This document shows positions 1 through 11,675 of a stretch of DNA of 64,000 nt, one piece after another. Position 1 is the stretch's first letter; every line of letters starts with the position of its first letter. This stretch comes from Myxocyprinus asiaticus (lineage: Eukaryota; Chordata; Actinopteri; Cypriniformes; Catostomidae). The notes beneath the pieces were generated by a model. It did no database searches, was not told where the DNA came from, and worked only from the letters and a program-made list of their open reading frames with translations. Position numbers and translations under genes: made by a program. Where the stretch lies: NCBI RefSeq assembly GCF_019703515.2, contig NC_059373.1:20546281-20610280 (forward strand). Direction: 5' to 3'.

Positions 1-29
1 AGCAGATGAATCTTTGGCTGTCTGTGTTT
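1..29 (-). CDS. Possible THAP gene exon 5 (cut by window edge)
   Basis: A minus-strand acceptor (CCCCATTTAACAG at 42-30) is followed by 29 open nt in the required phase, giving [10 protein letters not shown]. Too short to be certain. Confidence 0.35.
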
Positions 30-1813
30 CTGTTAAATGGGGAACAGTGCACAAATTGTTTTTTCAAACATGGCAAAAATAAACAGCACAACATGACTTC
101 CATTTTTATAAAAGATTCAATAATATTTAAAAAATAATTTTTTAGTTATAGCACAGTGCCGAGAATGCAACGCTGACTTGCGTTCACATACTTGCACAGA
201 GTATGTTTTAGGCCTAATGGGGAGGTCACGCTACATTTCGTGCTCCAATCACTCCCATTCAAATGCATGAGATTGGAAACGCAAGTTAATACAAAGAAAT
301 ATTGCAATTCGTTGCGTAAAAAATTTCAAGTTTGGTGAACTCTGACATGCAAATCTGTATGACATCTTGTGATCAATGTAAGATCGAAATGTCACACAGT
401 GACCTCTTGGCTCAATTAAAACGATGCATATTTCAAAGCTCACACTTATTTGTTGCAGGAAGGGGAGTAGATTAACATTTTAATATATTAATTTATTATT
501 TGTGATGTATTATTTACTAAAACCAGAAGCCCTTCTGCTTGACATCATATCCTGGTCCGTTGTGTTGTCCGAAAAACATTTGCATGCACAAAGCCTATTG
601 TGACAGCCCCTTTAGGGTACCGCTTCACTAAAATGAGAATATCAGTTCACACCTACCAGCATAATCCATCTCATCCATTTCATCCCTCAAATCCTCAACT
701 TTAGTGATCACTAGCTCTTCTGAACACTGGGCTGTGTCCTCCGTGTTAATATCTGTGTCCTCAATCTGATGGCCTTCCATCAGGCTCTCTTGAGTGTCTG
801 GTTCCTCTTCACCTGTCTCAGTGGTGTTCTGCTTGCATGAGTACACTGCAACAGGCAACTCTTCTGGAGCGGTATCGGATTCTCCAGAAAGATATTCTGT
901 GGAATTCTCACTGGCCATAAGGACACCTGCTTCAAACAGAGTTCAACTGTGAACTTTATTCACGCTAGCACCAGCTTTGATTTTAAAATTGGAATGACAA
1001 CGAGGCTGTGAGGGAAAGACTTACGGTCTCTTCAATGGCATGAACGGTATAAAGCTGTATAAAGCTCCTAGATCACATCTGATTTTCCACAACTTTGTTG
1101 TGGAATTATTTGTATACTGAATGTTCTTGGACAGATATTTTATCAATGTTTTGTCTGCGGAATGATCCAAAAACACTTTAAACTGCAGTACAGCCCATTG
1201 AAGAGATGGTGAGTCTACCCTTCACAGCCTCGATGTCATTCCCAAAGATGGTGCTAGTGTGAATAAGGTCTATTAGTACCCCAAAACAGACTAAGATGAT
1301 TAAGACAAATATGGTACAAAAATAAAAAATTTAATTCATGATTCAATATAATCTCTATTCAATTCAACAACAATTAAATGGCAAAGTATAACAGAATTTT
1401 TTTTTTTTTTTTTAGAAAAATGATCTAAGAAAAATGCTAATTTTTATATCTTATCAGAATAAAATTCTCTAACACAGTGTTTCCCAACATTTTTTGCATC
1501 GCCAGAGCACTGTCAGTAAGGCTCAAGTACCCCTTCATTGAACCAAAACCAAAGATGTGTGTACCAAAGGCTAAATAAAATGTACGTTAATAAATGTAGA
1601 AATTTCATTTATATATAAATATACTTTATGGCATTTATATAAAAAAAAATAAAAAAAATAAAGTAAAAAAAAAGACCAAATGAACTGTGAAATGAGCAAT
1701 TAGAACAGACTAATGCTGTTAATTATACAAGGCAGGGATCTTCTAACTTGATAGTTAAGATGATATTTATATTACTGATTTTAACCATTAGTTTTTCCTT
1801 CATCATTTTGGTA

Positions 1814-1862
<49 letters not shown>

Positions 1863-4800
1863 CACACACACACACACTATATAGTTAAGCCAGCATGTTA
1901 ATTGTTTGCATGCACAATTTGTACTGTTTACACTGATATGAAGAACAAACGCTAAAACGGTACTGGGAACACTGAAACCGGCATATCCCTCTGATAAATA
2001 TCAGTTTGCAGTTCCGTGTTTTGTTTTGGTTGAACAAATATTATTATTGGGTAAGTTCACCCAAAAATGTAAATTCTCTTATCTTTTACTCACCCTCAAT
2101 CTTCAGCAGAACACATTTGAAGAAAAACAGAAAAATGTCTTCGCTCAGTAGGTCCTTATAATGCAAGTGGATGGTGATCAGAACTTTAAAGCTCCAAAAA
2201 TCACAGACTGTCAGCATAAACGTCATCCATACAACTCCAGCGCTTAAAATGTCTTCTAAAGCGATACGATCACTTTTGGTGAGAAAAAAATCAATATTTA
2301 AGCACTTTAATTATAAAACATCTATTCCAATCAGCAGCGGTATGCGTGTGACGTAATCACGTTGGCATGTGAGACACGTGAGAACTGACGCACATGCGAC
2401 ATACCTGGAAGAGCAGCGCTGTTTACAACAGAGTAGGAGGAATGCTGAACAGAAGCTTCATTGGTTTTGGTTTAGATCTGTATTTGTATCTGTTTCTTTA
2501 CTCACAATGGTGCATTTGTGTGTTTATCCTGGATGTCTCAACCGAGAGAAAAATATGAGATTACGTCCCTAACATGCCCCATGCGAATTCGTCACACGAG
2601 ATACCACGTGAACTCAGCACTCTCGTGAATGCGTACACTGCTGTTGACCGGAAGTGATGGTTTATAGTAGGGCTGCACGATTATAGCAAAAATCATAATT
2701 GTCAATTATTGCCCTTCATATTGTAATCGCGATTATTAATGTCAATTAAAATATTAAATTACCGTGACGTCACAAAGCAAGCAACCACGTGGTTCTTCAG
2801 AGTAGCAATTTCAATGGTGTATATGAGCTGCGCTCCAGTTTCTTTTTAAGCATCTTTTAAGTATTAAATATTGTAATAATGTTTGTTAATGTTAGGTCAA
2901 ATAAAAATGATTTTAAATATCTATGTTATAGAATAAATTAAATTATTGCTTAAATTATTAGTCCACGTACAGTAAATAATATGACATATTCAATATTCAA
3001 ACCAATATTCAGCCAATTTAAATCAACCAAGTTACTGCGTTCAGTAAGCCCTTTGGTGGCGAGACGGGATCATTCATCCCGTTAGATCTTCAATGGTGAT
3101 TTTGTTCATGTAAGATCATCGTTAGATCATTTTTGGCCTCAGTGGTGCAATTTGGAAATTAAAAACAGTCATTTGTGATCGGAGTTTGTACGATTCATGA
3201 AAATGATAAATCTACTAATACCAGCTGCGTGGCAAATGGGTCTTATTAGAGCAGATGCGATAACAATGACAGTGATTCCTAAAATATGCTATTCATGCCA
3301 TATTCTTTATATTGGCTACACCTCCAAAACAAACTTGGAACAGTTAAGCTGAATTACTTTATCGCTATTTTGTACAAATCAAATTCACATTGGCCTACTT
3401 ATTAACATGACAAAACAAAACTGTTATTACATTTTTAATAAATTGTACACAGAAATCGAGCAATGTGACAAACTCTACCATTACAATGACTGCTGTCACT
3501 CACTGCAGGTTTACACTGTTTGAGACCTGCATTTCAACACAAGCTCAATGACGCTCTGCACAAAGTTCTGCACTCTCGCGAATGCTCTCATTAAAAACAA
3601 AGCTGTCTAATCAGCATAATAAATCAATTATTTACACTGCGTCTATGCCTTGATTAGAACGGGAGTGTTTTAGTTTTGTCGTGTTGCTCATTTGCAGTGT
3701 ATTTAACATCTACGTTCAAAGCGAGCTGTGCAATATGCACTGAATCCAAAATAATTCCAAAGTGCTTTTCGCTCTTGTTCTACAGCTTCTTTGAGTGTCA
3801 GGTGATGTTTCTTCAGTATTAATTTTCGTGTGCCACCGCGAAGAGGTGGAACATAAAGCAAGCATGTGGGCATTCAGACAGTTTAAAACTTGCACATTAG
3901 GATCAGTTGTCATTACTGACGGCACGGAGGACTCATTTAAGCAGCTCTGACTGGCCATTGCCGTTTCATTGCTCAACGGACATGTTAGTGATTGGTTAGA
4001 ATACTCAACCGCTGCTAAAACACGTTGTAAATAGAAACCATTGACGCAATAGGAGCAGACTTAAATTGAATGCCGTTTTCACGATTACATAATCGTGGCA
4101 GCCTTAATCGTAATTAGTTTTTCGATTTTTTTGTGCAGCCCTAGTTTGTAGTTAAAAAATACTTAACTATTGATCTTTTTCGAACCAAAGGCGATCACAT
4201 TGCTTTAGAAGACATTCATTTAACTTCTGGAGAAATATGGATGACGGTTGTGCTGATTGTCTGTGATTTTTGGAGCTTCAAATTAAGTCTGATCACCATC
4301 CTCTTGCATTTAAAGGGGACCTATTATGCAAAATTCACTTTTACATGGTGTTTGAACATAAATATGAGTCGGCAGTGTGTGTACACAACCACCCTACAAT
4401 GTTAAAAGTCCACCCACTCCTCTTTCTTATATTTCTATTAATCAAAAACAGTGTCTCAAAATGACTGGTATTCGTATCCACTCTAAAGTGACATCACTTT
4501 AGAGCAGGCCACGCCCACGACTGGTGACAGACTCCACCGTATTATCATAGATCCTCCCCTGAGTGATCGACACACAGTCCGCCATTTTTTCCACGCTGGA
4601 GCAGCTACAGTGAGAAGAATAATGTCTCAGCTTCGTAAGTGTCATAAGTGTTCTGTTGTTGGCTGTAAAAGTGAACATAAGAGTCTTCATGTACTCCCGG
4701 CATCAGAGCAACTGAAGACGCAGTGGACAAGTTTTGTTTCTGAAGACAATGTGCCCCAAAACATACCAAAATTTGTGTATGTTTGTGCAAATCATTTTAC

Positions 4801-7800
4801 AGCGGACTGCTTTGTGAATGAGGGTCAATATAAAGCAAGATTTTCAAAAAATTTGACTCTTAAGCATGGATCAGTACCAACTGTTCGTGTTCCAGCTTTA
4901 GTATCGCACTTTATATTTTGTGAATCTTTGCAAATTGCCTTTCCGAATGTGCCTGTTAGCTGATTCCACGGCTAATGCAGCTGAAGTTACCATTGTCTCT
5001 GATTGTATTCACGGAGACCAGAGCTATGTCGTTATAGCTTGTTTGCACATGACGTCACGTCACTGCTTTGCTGTGGCGTGACATGCAGATGGAGGGCATG
5101 AAGTGATTTTCTACATAAGAAGCACTATCACAAACTCAAAATGCCTATGTTTTGCGTCGTTTACGGTTGCTCATACATATATGGCTGAACTCCGGTATTT
5201 ACTGTGTCAGTCATATTGGTTCTGATTTGTTGTTGCTGTAGTATCCGAAGCACGAGCTGTAAAGGCACAGCCCTCTTCTGGAAAGGGGGCGGGGAGCAGC
5301 AGCTCATTTGCATTTAAAGAGACACACACTAAAACACCGTTTTTGATTCCACCCAAATAGAGGAATTTACAACATGGTATAATAAATGATCCGTGGGGTA
5401 TTTTGAGCTGAAACTTCACAGACACATTCTGGGGACTTATACCTGAGACTTATATTACATCTTGTAAAAAGGGGCATAATAGGTCTCCTTTAAGGACCTA
5501 CTGAGCTGAGACTTTTTCTATTTTTCTTCAAATGTGTTCTGCTGAAGAAAAAGTCATACACACCTGGGATATCATGAGGGTGAGCAAATGATGAGAATTC
5601 TCATTTTTAGGTGAACTATCCCTTTAACGAGTGTCGCACGGCTTCTTTAGTATAATTAAATGTTTGTTTTTGATCGACAACTGACTGTAAAGAACAGAAG
5701 GAATATTAAGAGACATTATCATGACAAATGGATTGCGTGGATCTCATCTTTGAACACATTAGACGGACGAGTCAAACCAAACTGCTTAACTTTGTTTTTA
5801 AAAAGATCGTTCTTGGGATTTCATGAATGGATATCGAGATCATTCAAATGAAGGTCGTAATTCATTACAAAATGTGTATTTTTACTAGCTATGTGCGAGA
5901 CATGTCGACTAAACGGTTCTGATGCTGCTAGCCAACACTGGAATTACTAGTCGTCAATATTTTTCCCCATTAAACTGTTCAACATTTTTACACATTTATG
6001 TATGGCTTTATATTATTACAAAGGTTGTGCTTAAATTACTGTCATGTTAATGATACACATTTAAATATAATTAATACTACACATATTATTAAAAAAAGAT
6101 GAGGACCCAGTGAAGCCTGTCTGAAGAGTTATCAGATTATGCCTATAACACCGTAAGGATAATGTGGTTTTGAATGTTGGTTACTTTGCACCCACTTTAT
6201 CGACCACAATACTGTTAAGAGATGTGAATTGCATATTTGCAGTCTTTCTTAGCAGGTTGGTGACATGCTGTGCTGTTTTGGAGTAGCTACTGAACTTAAG
6301 AGGAAACTAAGATTATTCTTGCCTTCTGGATGAGCAACAGAATCCATGCTGTCATCTACATCAAAACTGTCTTCCATATGTAGTTCAGCCTGTCCAGTTT
6401 CATCCTAAATGGCAGAAAATAAACAATGAGTTAGTATTGACCATTTTGAGTAAGCTGACACATTAAGCAAAATTCTATCCACATTTTTTCCTACGTCCTG
6501 TGATGCTTAGCGAGAAATATGGGTGTTACTTCCATTGTCAAGTTAACACAGCTGTTGTTGCGTGATCATCCATTCATTCTTTCGTTGTGGTGTTGGGATT
6601 TTGAGGAGAGCGTGTATGATTTCATATGGACATACATCAATCACTATATCAGTGCGTTACTGAACGATAATAAACTGCAAAAAAGTCATAAAGACAAAGT
6701 TTGCAGATGCAGTTTAGATTTATTCTAAGCACAAACACAACATTTCCAGCAAAATTACTGTTTATTTTAATGGAACACCTGTGTTAGTTCAGTTTCAGAT
6801 GTGTGTACTTGTCATCTTGTCACCCTGCATGTTCAAATCAGACAGACACACTAAGGAAGAGCTGTGAAGTTCTCATACTTGGGTATGGAATCGCTTTTTC
6901 AAGTTTTACAATAAGATGGTTATTTCCTTTTAAATCCACAAGTAAGTTTAAACTTTTGCTTGGCAGGTGATTGAGTGGTTAGAGATGCTGGTTTGCTGCC
7001 ATCTGGGACTCATCAGGATGGTGTTTTAAACCTCAAATGTGATGTGGTTTTTGACTACCTCTGTATGTGTTTTTTGTGATCCAATAACAAAACATTTTGC
7101 ACCCCGTTTACAACTATATTCAGCGCTGACCTTTGAGGTCGGATCATCCGAAACGCGTCTTATTACCAGCTGTATACAGGGTCTGCAATGACTGCAGCCA
7201 GAGCTAGGGAATGCTATAGAACAACTTCCGGCGGAAGTTCCACCCACATTCGTTTTCCCAGTAAGACCCCCAGGAAAAAGGTGGATATAACAATGGCATA
7301 GAAATACATGGAATTAGGGCTGCACGATTATAGCAAAAATCATAATTGTCGATTATTGCCCTTGATATTGTAATCGCGATTATTAATGTTGATTAAAATA
7401 TTAAATTACCATGACGTCACAAAGCAAGCAACCGTGTGGTTCTTCAGAGTAGCAGTTTTCAATGGTGTATATGAGCTGCTCTCCCGTTTCTTTTTAAGCA
7501 TCTTTTAAGCATTAAATATTATAATAATGTTTGTTAATGTTAGGCCAATTAAAAATTATTTTAAATTGATATCTATGGTATAAATTAAATTATTGCTAAA
7601 TTACTGCTTAAATTATTAGTCCATGTACAGTAAATAATATGACATTCAATATTCAAACTTGTTAACAGCCGATTTAAATTGACCAAGTTACTGCGTTCAG
7701 TAAGCCCTTTGGTGGCGAGACAGGGTATCATTCATCCCGTTAGATCTTGAATGGTGATCTTGTTCATGTAAGATCATCGTTAGATCATTTTTGGCTTCAG

Positions 7801-10336
7801 TGGTGCACTTTGGAAATTAAAAACAGTCACTCTCCCATTACAATGACTGCTGTCACTCACTGCAGGTTTACACTGTTTGAGACCTGCATTTCAACACAAG
7901 CTCAGTGACGCTCTGCACAAAGTTCTGCACTCTCGCGAATGCTCTCATTAAAAACAAAGCTGTCTAATCAGCATAATAAATCAATTAATTACACTGCGTC
8001 TATGCCTTGATTAGAACAGGATCGTTTTAGTTTTGTCGCGTTGTTCATTCGCAGTGTATTTAAATCTACGTTCAAAGCGAGCTGTGCAATATGCACTGAA
8101 TCCAAAATAATTCCAAAGTGCTTTTCGCTCTTGTTCTACAGCTTCTTTTCGAGTGTTAGGTGATGTTTCTTCAGTATTAATTTTCGTGTGCCACCGCGAA
8201 CAGAAATGGAACAAAGCAAGCATCTGGGCATTCAGACAGTTTAAAGCTTGCACATTAGGATCAGCTGTCATTACTGATAGGATGGAGGACTAATTTAAGG
8301 GGCTCTGATTGGCCATTGCCGTTTCATTGCTCAACGGACACGTTAGTTATTGGTTAGAATACTCAACCGCTGCTAAAATACGTTGTAAATAGAAACCACT
8401 GACGCAACAGGAGCAGACTTAAACTGAACGCTGTAGTCGTCCGTTTTCACGATTACATAATCGTGGCAGCCGTAATCGTAATCGCGTTTCGTTTTTCGAT
8501 TAATTGTGCAGCCCTACAAGGAATTGCACATTTTCACATTAACTTGTAAGTAGAGCAACATTTCACGTTAGATTTATAATAAGTACAGCACAACCTGCTC
8601 AATTTCAACTTGTGTGACAAAATATAAATGTGAGGACTTACTGATTGATAGTACCATGTGGGAGGAAGGGCATAGTAGGCCCCTAAAGATGATGAACTTG
8701 TAGATGGTTCTGAATTTGGTACTGTCAAAATGAGTTTTGACTGAAGTTCCCCATGTGGCCCGATTTGAAGATATGAACCACTCACATTCTCCTAAAACAA
8801 TCAATTGTGTTTTTTTAGATACGAGGCTACTATGAGTATGTATTATCAGATATAAAGTGAACTGAAATTAAATGCATAAAACATCTAACACTCTGACAAG
8901 AATAATGGACGTTAGACTGCTGTAAATTACACTAAAAATAATAATAATAAAAAAGATTTGTCCTGAAAATATCAGTGTTGCAAAACAAAAAAGGTAACGG
9001 AGTTGAAGAAATAGTCCACCAAAAAGTATAATTCTGTCATATTATGACTTTAAAATGTCATTTTTAAACTGTGCGCTGTTATTATTTCCGTTGAAGTAGA
9101 ATTTAAAGGAATATTCCAGGTTCGATACAAGTTAAGCTCAATCGACAGCATGTGGCATAATACTGATTACCACAAACTAATTTTGTCGTTTTCTTTATAA
9201 AAAAAAGCAGCAAAAATCGAGGTTGCGCGAGGCACTTACAATGGAAGTGAACGATCAATCCATTTTTGGAGGGTTTAAAAGGCAGAAATGCGAAGCTTAT
9301 AATTATATGAATTATTCTGTTAAAACTCATCAATTATTTGAGTTGTAAAGTTGTTTAAAGCATAATCTTTAGTCTTTTTAGGGTTTGTTGACATTACTTT
9401 GGCATGGCAAAGAAGTTGTAAAATTGGCTATACACAGAAAAAATAACTTTATTATTTTGAAAAGGTTAGTACGTGATTTTATCACACTAAAATCATGTTA
9501 ACATGCATATTGTTTACGTCTTGTGACTATACTTTTGAAATAGTGAGTATTTAAATGTTTACAGATTGGCCCCTTTCACTTCCATTGTAAGTGCCTCACT
9601 GGAACCAATATTTTAGTTTTTTTTAAAAGAGGAGGAGGGTCAAATCAAAACTAATTTTTGCAATAATCAACATTATGCCACAAATGCTGTCGATTGAGCT
9701 TAACTTGTATTGAACCCGGAATATTCCTTTAAGCAGCTCTTTTCCACACAATGACAGTTGATAGTGACTTCGTCTGTCAAGCTACAAAAAAACATCAGCA
9801 AAAATATGAAAAAAAATTGTTTTACAAACACCATACACATGGCCCATACGACTTGCTTGCTTCATTTAAAACCTTCTGAAACCATACGTTTTGTTTGTGT
9901 GAAGAACAGTCCAAAATTAAACACATTATTTACCGAAAATCCTCCGCTCTGCTTGCAGCTCGTGAGCAGCTCTGAGCTCTCAAAACTACGGCGCGGCTTT
10001 GACGTCATGACGTCTGATCATGAGACACGCGAGAACCACTGTGTCTGGATTCTGGAAAATCGTCACTGTGTGGAAAGTAGCTGCGAAGAACTGTGTTCCA
10101 CGGGAAAAATGACAGCATAGGGGATTGGGACGCCATAAGATTTACAATTTTAGTTTCTGGGTGTACCATTCCTTACATAAGAGTTGGAAAGAAGACCAAT
10201 AGCAATTCAATATGCAATGAACACAATGAAATAATCAAGTGTTATTCTCACAATTGAATTCATTGGAAGATTTTCATCTAAGTAATTGCTGCATTTCTTA
10301 AAATGTTTATAAACCCCAAATAGATTACACACACAC

Positions 10337-10377
<41 letters not shown>

Positions 10378-10872
10378 AATTTTGAATGGGATCTGTATGT
10401 TCAGGCTGAATTAATTGCAAAGCTTTTAAAGAAACCGTATCCAGACTGTTTGATGTGCAAGCACTGTAAATAAATAAATACCCTTTCTGAAACTACACAT
10501 AGGTCGCACCCCAACTGACCCGGTCCGTGCACTCTCAAAACAGTCCGGCTAAACGACCAGTTCCACACATACCTCGGTTGGATGTGCAGACTGCCCAGGT
10601 ACAGCTGTTGATCTCAGAAGTCTTCGTTTTGTTCCTGGGACTGCACTGAAATCGTCAGGCGAAAAGTGGTCACCGCACACCCTCAGTGTGCGCAGAGATT
10701 CAATGGGTGAGTCCAGATCCCGGCGAAGAGCGAGCAGCCACAGGGTCAATCTCCCCCGATCGTGCAGCGGTAACGTGTGGAAAGTCAAACTTTCCTCCTG
10801 CGATGATGCTTGTCGGAGTCTCAGCGGCTTCTCTCGGTTGTGGCATCCAGGAAAAGCACACAGGCGTACCAT
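1..10872 (-). CDS. THAP-domain protein gene (partial; at least 4 exons, 3' end beyond window)
   Basis: Exon-joined gene model: 10573-10872, 8642-8791, 6323-6404, 657-926 and possibly 1-29. Phases agree at every junction (0, 0, 1, 1). The first 100 residues form a THAP zinc finger, a C2CH sequence-specific DNA-binding fold: Cys5, Cys10, Trp45, Cys66, His69, and a degenerate AVP box near residues 90-92. The middle (101-150) is Ser/Tyr/Pro-rich. The rest is strongly acidic (Asp/Glu-rich), suggesting an activation or protein-interaction region. No transposase domain is seen in the visible ~278 residues. A nuclear DNA-binding role is inferred from the THAP family only; the orthologue is not recognised. 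It lies about 5.5 kb downstream of zmym4, same strand. The introns hold hAT and TTAA-type transposons. Confidence 0.7.
30..656 (-). other. THAP gene intron 4, nothing recognised
   Basis: AT-rich intronic sequence; short open frames here have no family resemblance and I see no repeat ends. Confidence 0.4.
657..926 (-). CDS. THAP gene exon 4 (acidic region)
   Basis: Acceptor GAAGCAG|GTGTCC, donor GATTATGCTG|GTAGGTG. The 270-nt exon is open. It encodes [20 protein letters not shown] followed by a long Glu/Asp/Thr-rich stretch ending MDEMDYAG. Low complexity and acidic. An ATG lies in frame near its start, but the phase fit with exon 3 favours an internal exon. Confidence 0.65.
927..2046 (-). 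other. THAP gene intron 3, proximal part
   Basis: AT-rich intron with homopolymer runs (T-run near 1397, A-runs near 1645) and the microsatellite at about 1815-1878. No coding signal seen. Confidence 0.4.
1815..1878. repeat. (AT)n-(AC)n microsatellite
   Basis: Uninterrupted alternating AT followed by an AC tract. Confidence 0.95.
2507..2572 (+). pseudogene. THAP-domain N-terminal remnant inside a repeat
   Basis: Encodes [20 protein letters not shown] then stops. The C-x4-C start of a THAP finger is present and the rest is missing. It matches the neighbouring THAP gene exon 1 at 14 of the first 21 residues. Confidence 0.65.
2668..4143 (+). mobile_element. Non-autonomous hAT element, copy A
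   Basis: Ends TAGGGCTGCACGATTATAGC and TTTTGTGCAGCCCTA form terminal inverted repeats. Flanking 8-mers GTTTATAG and GTTTGTAG differ by one base, as expected for a hAT target duplication. Length about 1.48 kb. A minus-strand fragment reads toward a BED-finger-like motif but is frameshifted compared with copy C. Copies B and C belong to the same family. Confidence 0.85.
4310..5493 (+). mobile_element. TTAA-flanked Kolobok-like element with THAP coding region
   Basis: The inverted ends are TTAAAGGGGACCTATTATGC and GCATAATAGGTCTCCTTTAA, with TTAA at both borders. It is inserted in the arm of the larger palindrome: the flanks rejoin as TTGCA-TTAA-GGACC, matching the other arm. It contains a THAP ORF. 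TTAA targeting and THAP fingers are both known in Kolobok transposons, so that superfamily is the best guess; the transposase catalytic region is absent. Confidence 0.75.
4610..4963 (+). CDS. THAP-domain ORF of the TTAA element (transposase N-terminal remnant)
   Basis: About 118 codons. From the second Met (4622) it reads [20 protein letters not shown]. The THAP ligands are visible: C-x4-C (CSVVGC), a Trp in QWTSF, and C-x2-H in YVCANHF, followed by a degenerate VPT box. It ends after unrelated residues, so it is an N-terminal DNA-binding module without a catalytic domain. Expression is unknown; it sits antisense in an intron of the host THAP gene. Confidence 0.7.
   Translation: MRRIMSQLRKCHKCSVVGCKSEHKSLHVLPASEQLKTQWTSFVSEDNVPQNIPKFVYVCANHFTADCFVNEGQYKARFSKNLTLKHGSVPTVRVPALVSHFIFCESLQIAFPNVPVS
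5628..7314 (-). other. THAP gene introns 3 and 2, non-repeat part around exon 3
   Basis: Apart from exon 3 (6323-6404) I see no coding signal or clear repeat ends in this stretch. Confidence 0.4.
6323..6404 (-). CDS. THAP gene exon 3 (acidic, GC donor)
   Basis: Acceptor CATTTAG|GATGAAACT; encodes [18 protein letters not shown] and a little more, then donor CAGAAG|GCAAGA, a GC-AG intron. The 82 nt end in phase 1, which the next exon (starting GT-GTC-CTT) satisfies. No GT donor in a suitable place is seen. Confidence 0.55.
7315..8516 (+). mobile_element. Non-autonomous hAT element, copy B (internally deleted)
   Basis: Same family and orientation as copy A. Ends TAGGGCTGCACGATTATAGC and AATTGTGCAGCCCTA; target duplications CATGGAAT / CAAGGAAT (7 of 8). 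It lacks about 300 bp present in copy A: it jumps from AAAACAGTCA to TCTCCCATTACAATG near 7830. Minus-strand reading near 8080-8160 includes [11 protein letters not shown], resembling the Trp-x2-Phe core of a BED finger. Lies in THAP gene intron 2, 126 bp from exon 2's donor. Confidence 0.85.
8642..8791 (-). CDS. THAP gene exon 2 (50 codons)
   Basis: Acceptor TTTTAG|GAGAATG and donor CAATCA|GTAAGTCC bound exactly 150 nt, open throughout, phase 0 on both sides. It encodes [18 protein letters not shown] and a Ser-rich, Tyr/Pro-rich stretch. No domain is recognised. Confidence 0.65.
9103..9732. mobile_element. Angel-like palindromic MITE with TTAA borders
   Basis: The ends TTAAAGGAATATTCCAGG and CCGGAATATTCCTTTAA are followed by long inverted arms containing AAGTTAAGCTCAATCGACAG and its complement. 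About 630 bp, no coding capacity. It resembles the Angel-type inverted-repeat elements described in teleosts. Lies in THAP gene intron 1. Confidence 0.8.
9733..10572 (-). other. THAP gene intron 1, distal part with repeat remnant and microsatellite
   Basis: Around 9990-10040 it shares ATGAGACACGCGAGAACC-type sequence with the repeat at 2370-2390. An (AT)n microsatellite lies at about 10332-10373. Confidence 0.5.
10573..10872 (-). CDS. THAP gene exon 1: complete THAP zinc finger
   Basis: The ATG at 10872-10870 opens [10 protein letters not shown], the classic THAP N-terminus, where the first residues must be near the start; this fixes the start codon. Exactly 100 codons, phase 0, then donor CGAG|GTATGT. 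Zinc ligands are Cys5, Cys10, Cys66 and His69; Trp45 is the conserved core residue. The exon is CpG-richer than its surroundings, which fits a promoter-proximal first exon. Confidence 0.85.
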
Positions 10873-11675
10873 TTTAGCTAAACAATTAAATACAATTCGG
10901 AGCGACTCACTGTTACGCGAAAACAATGAGGTTTGCGTGCAAGTTTGGACATGCAGAATATGGACTAAATTTGAGAGCTATGGCGCGAAGCTGCACAATT
11001 TTTACATTTCGGTCTATTACACTCATAAAGCTGCTGTGTGGCTTAATAAGGCTTTTGATATAGCGAACGATTCACATGGACCGCTATTTTGTTGATTTTT
11101 GTCCCTTTTGGAGCTAGACTGTCGTCGTCTCCATGCACTTTCGTAGTACGGAAATGAGCAGTTGTTAGATTCTTCATGTGTTTTATGATGGCTGGCGAAC
11201 CAACAGAGTTCCGCCACCTGCTGGACTGGAGTCGCAACGTAGAATAAATAAACAAGCAGACGTTCTAAATCAATCCGTGTATCATTCGTTCATTTCATAT
11301 TCCAAAAGAAATTCAAAATCGGAAAAACAAAAAACGACTTGTTATTTCATTATTCGTTTAAAAAACCAATATTAAAAAAAACAATAATGACTTGTCTTTC
11401 GTAATTTCGATTTAATGTTCAAGTTAAAATTGGAAAAATAGCACGGGACACTGTGCGTTTTGATTATTTGATTTCACTAATATATGGCTTGAATATTTGA
11501 TTCGCACATATGAATGGACCTGAAACGCACCTTTCTTCTGATTGGACAACCTGCACCGTCGTCTTCCTCAATGCTGTGAGACAGAATAAAAGTTCTCTGC
11601 TGTTTAATTGTTCAGATGAATTAGTCTCAGTTAATATTACATTTATTCTCCAAAACTCGCCACGTTTATTGCAGT
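10873..11675. other. Upstream region of the THAP gene
   Basis: Should contain the THAP gene promoter. No TATA box in a convincing position. The open frames here lack any recognisable domain. Confidence 0.35.

Larger units (their letters stand above)
2047..5627. mobile_element. Large palindromic TTAA-type element carrying two nested insertions and a THAP remnant
   Basis: The left arm starts near GGGTAAGTTCACCCAAAAAT and the right arm ends TTAGGTGAACTATCCCTTTAA. Arms are inverted copies over hundreds of bases: the left has AGTAGGTCCTTATAATGCAAG, the right TTTAAGGACCTACTGAGCTG. It is interrupted by a hAT copy (2668-4143) and a TTAA element (4310-5493). The left part contains [10 protein letters not shown] at 2507, a THAP N-terminus. 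TTAA targeting plus a THAP remnant suggest Kolobok ancestry (inference). Confidence 0.7.

Noticed and set aside
9758..10120. Open frame of 120 codons
   Set aside because: Lies in a repeat-like segment of the THAP gene intron; no conserved motif.
10688..11095. Open frame of 135 codons, plus strand
   Set aside because: Antisense to the THAP first exon and lacking a domain.
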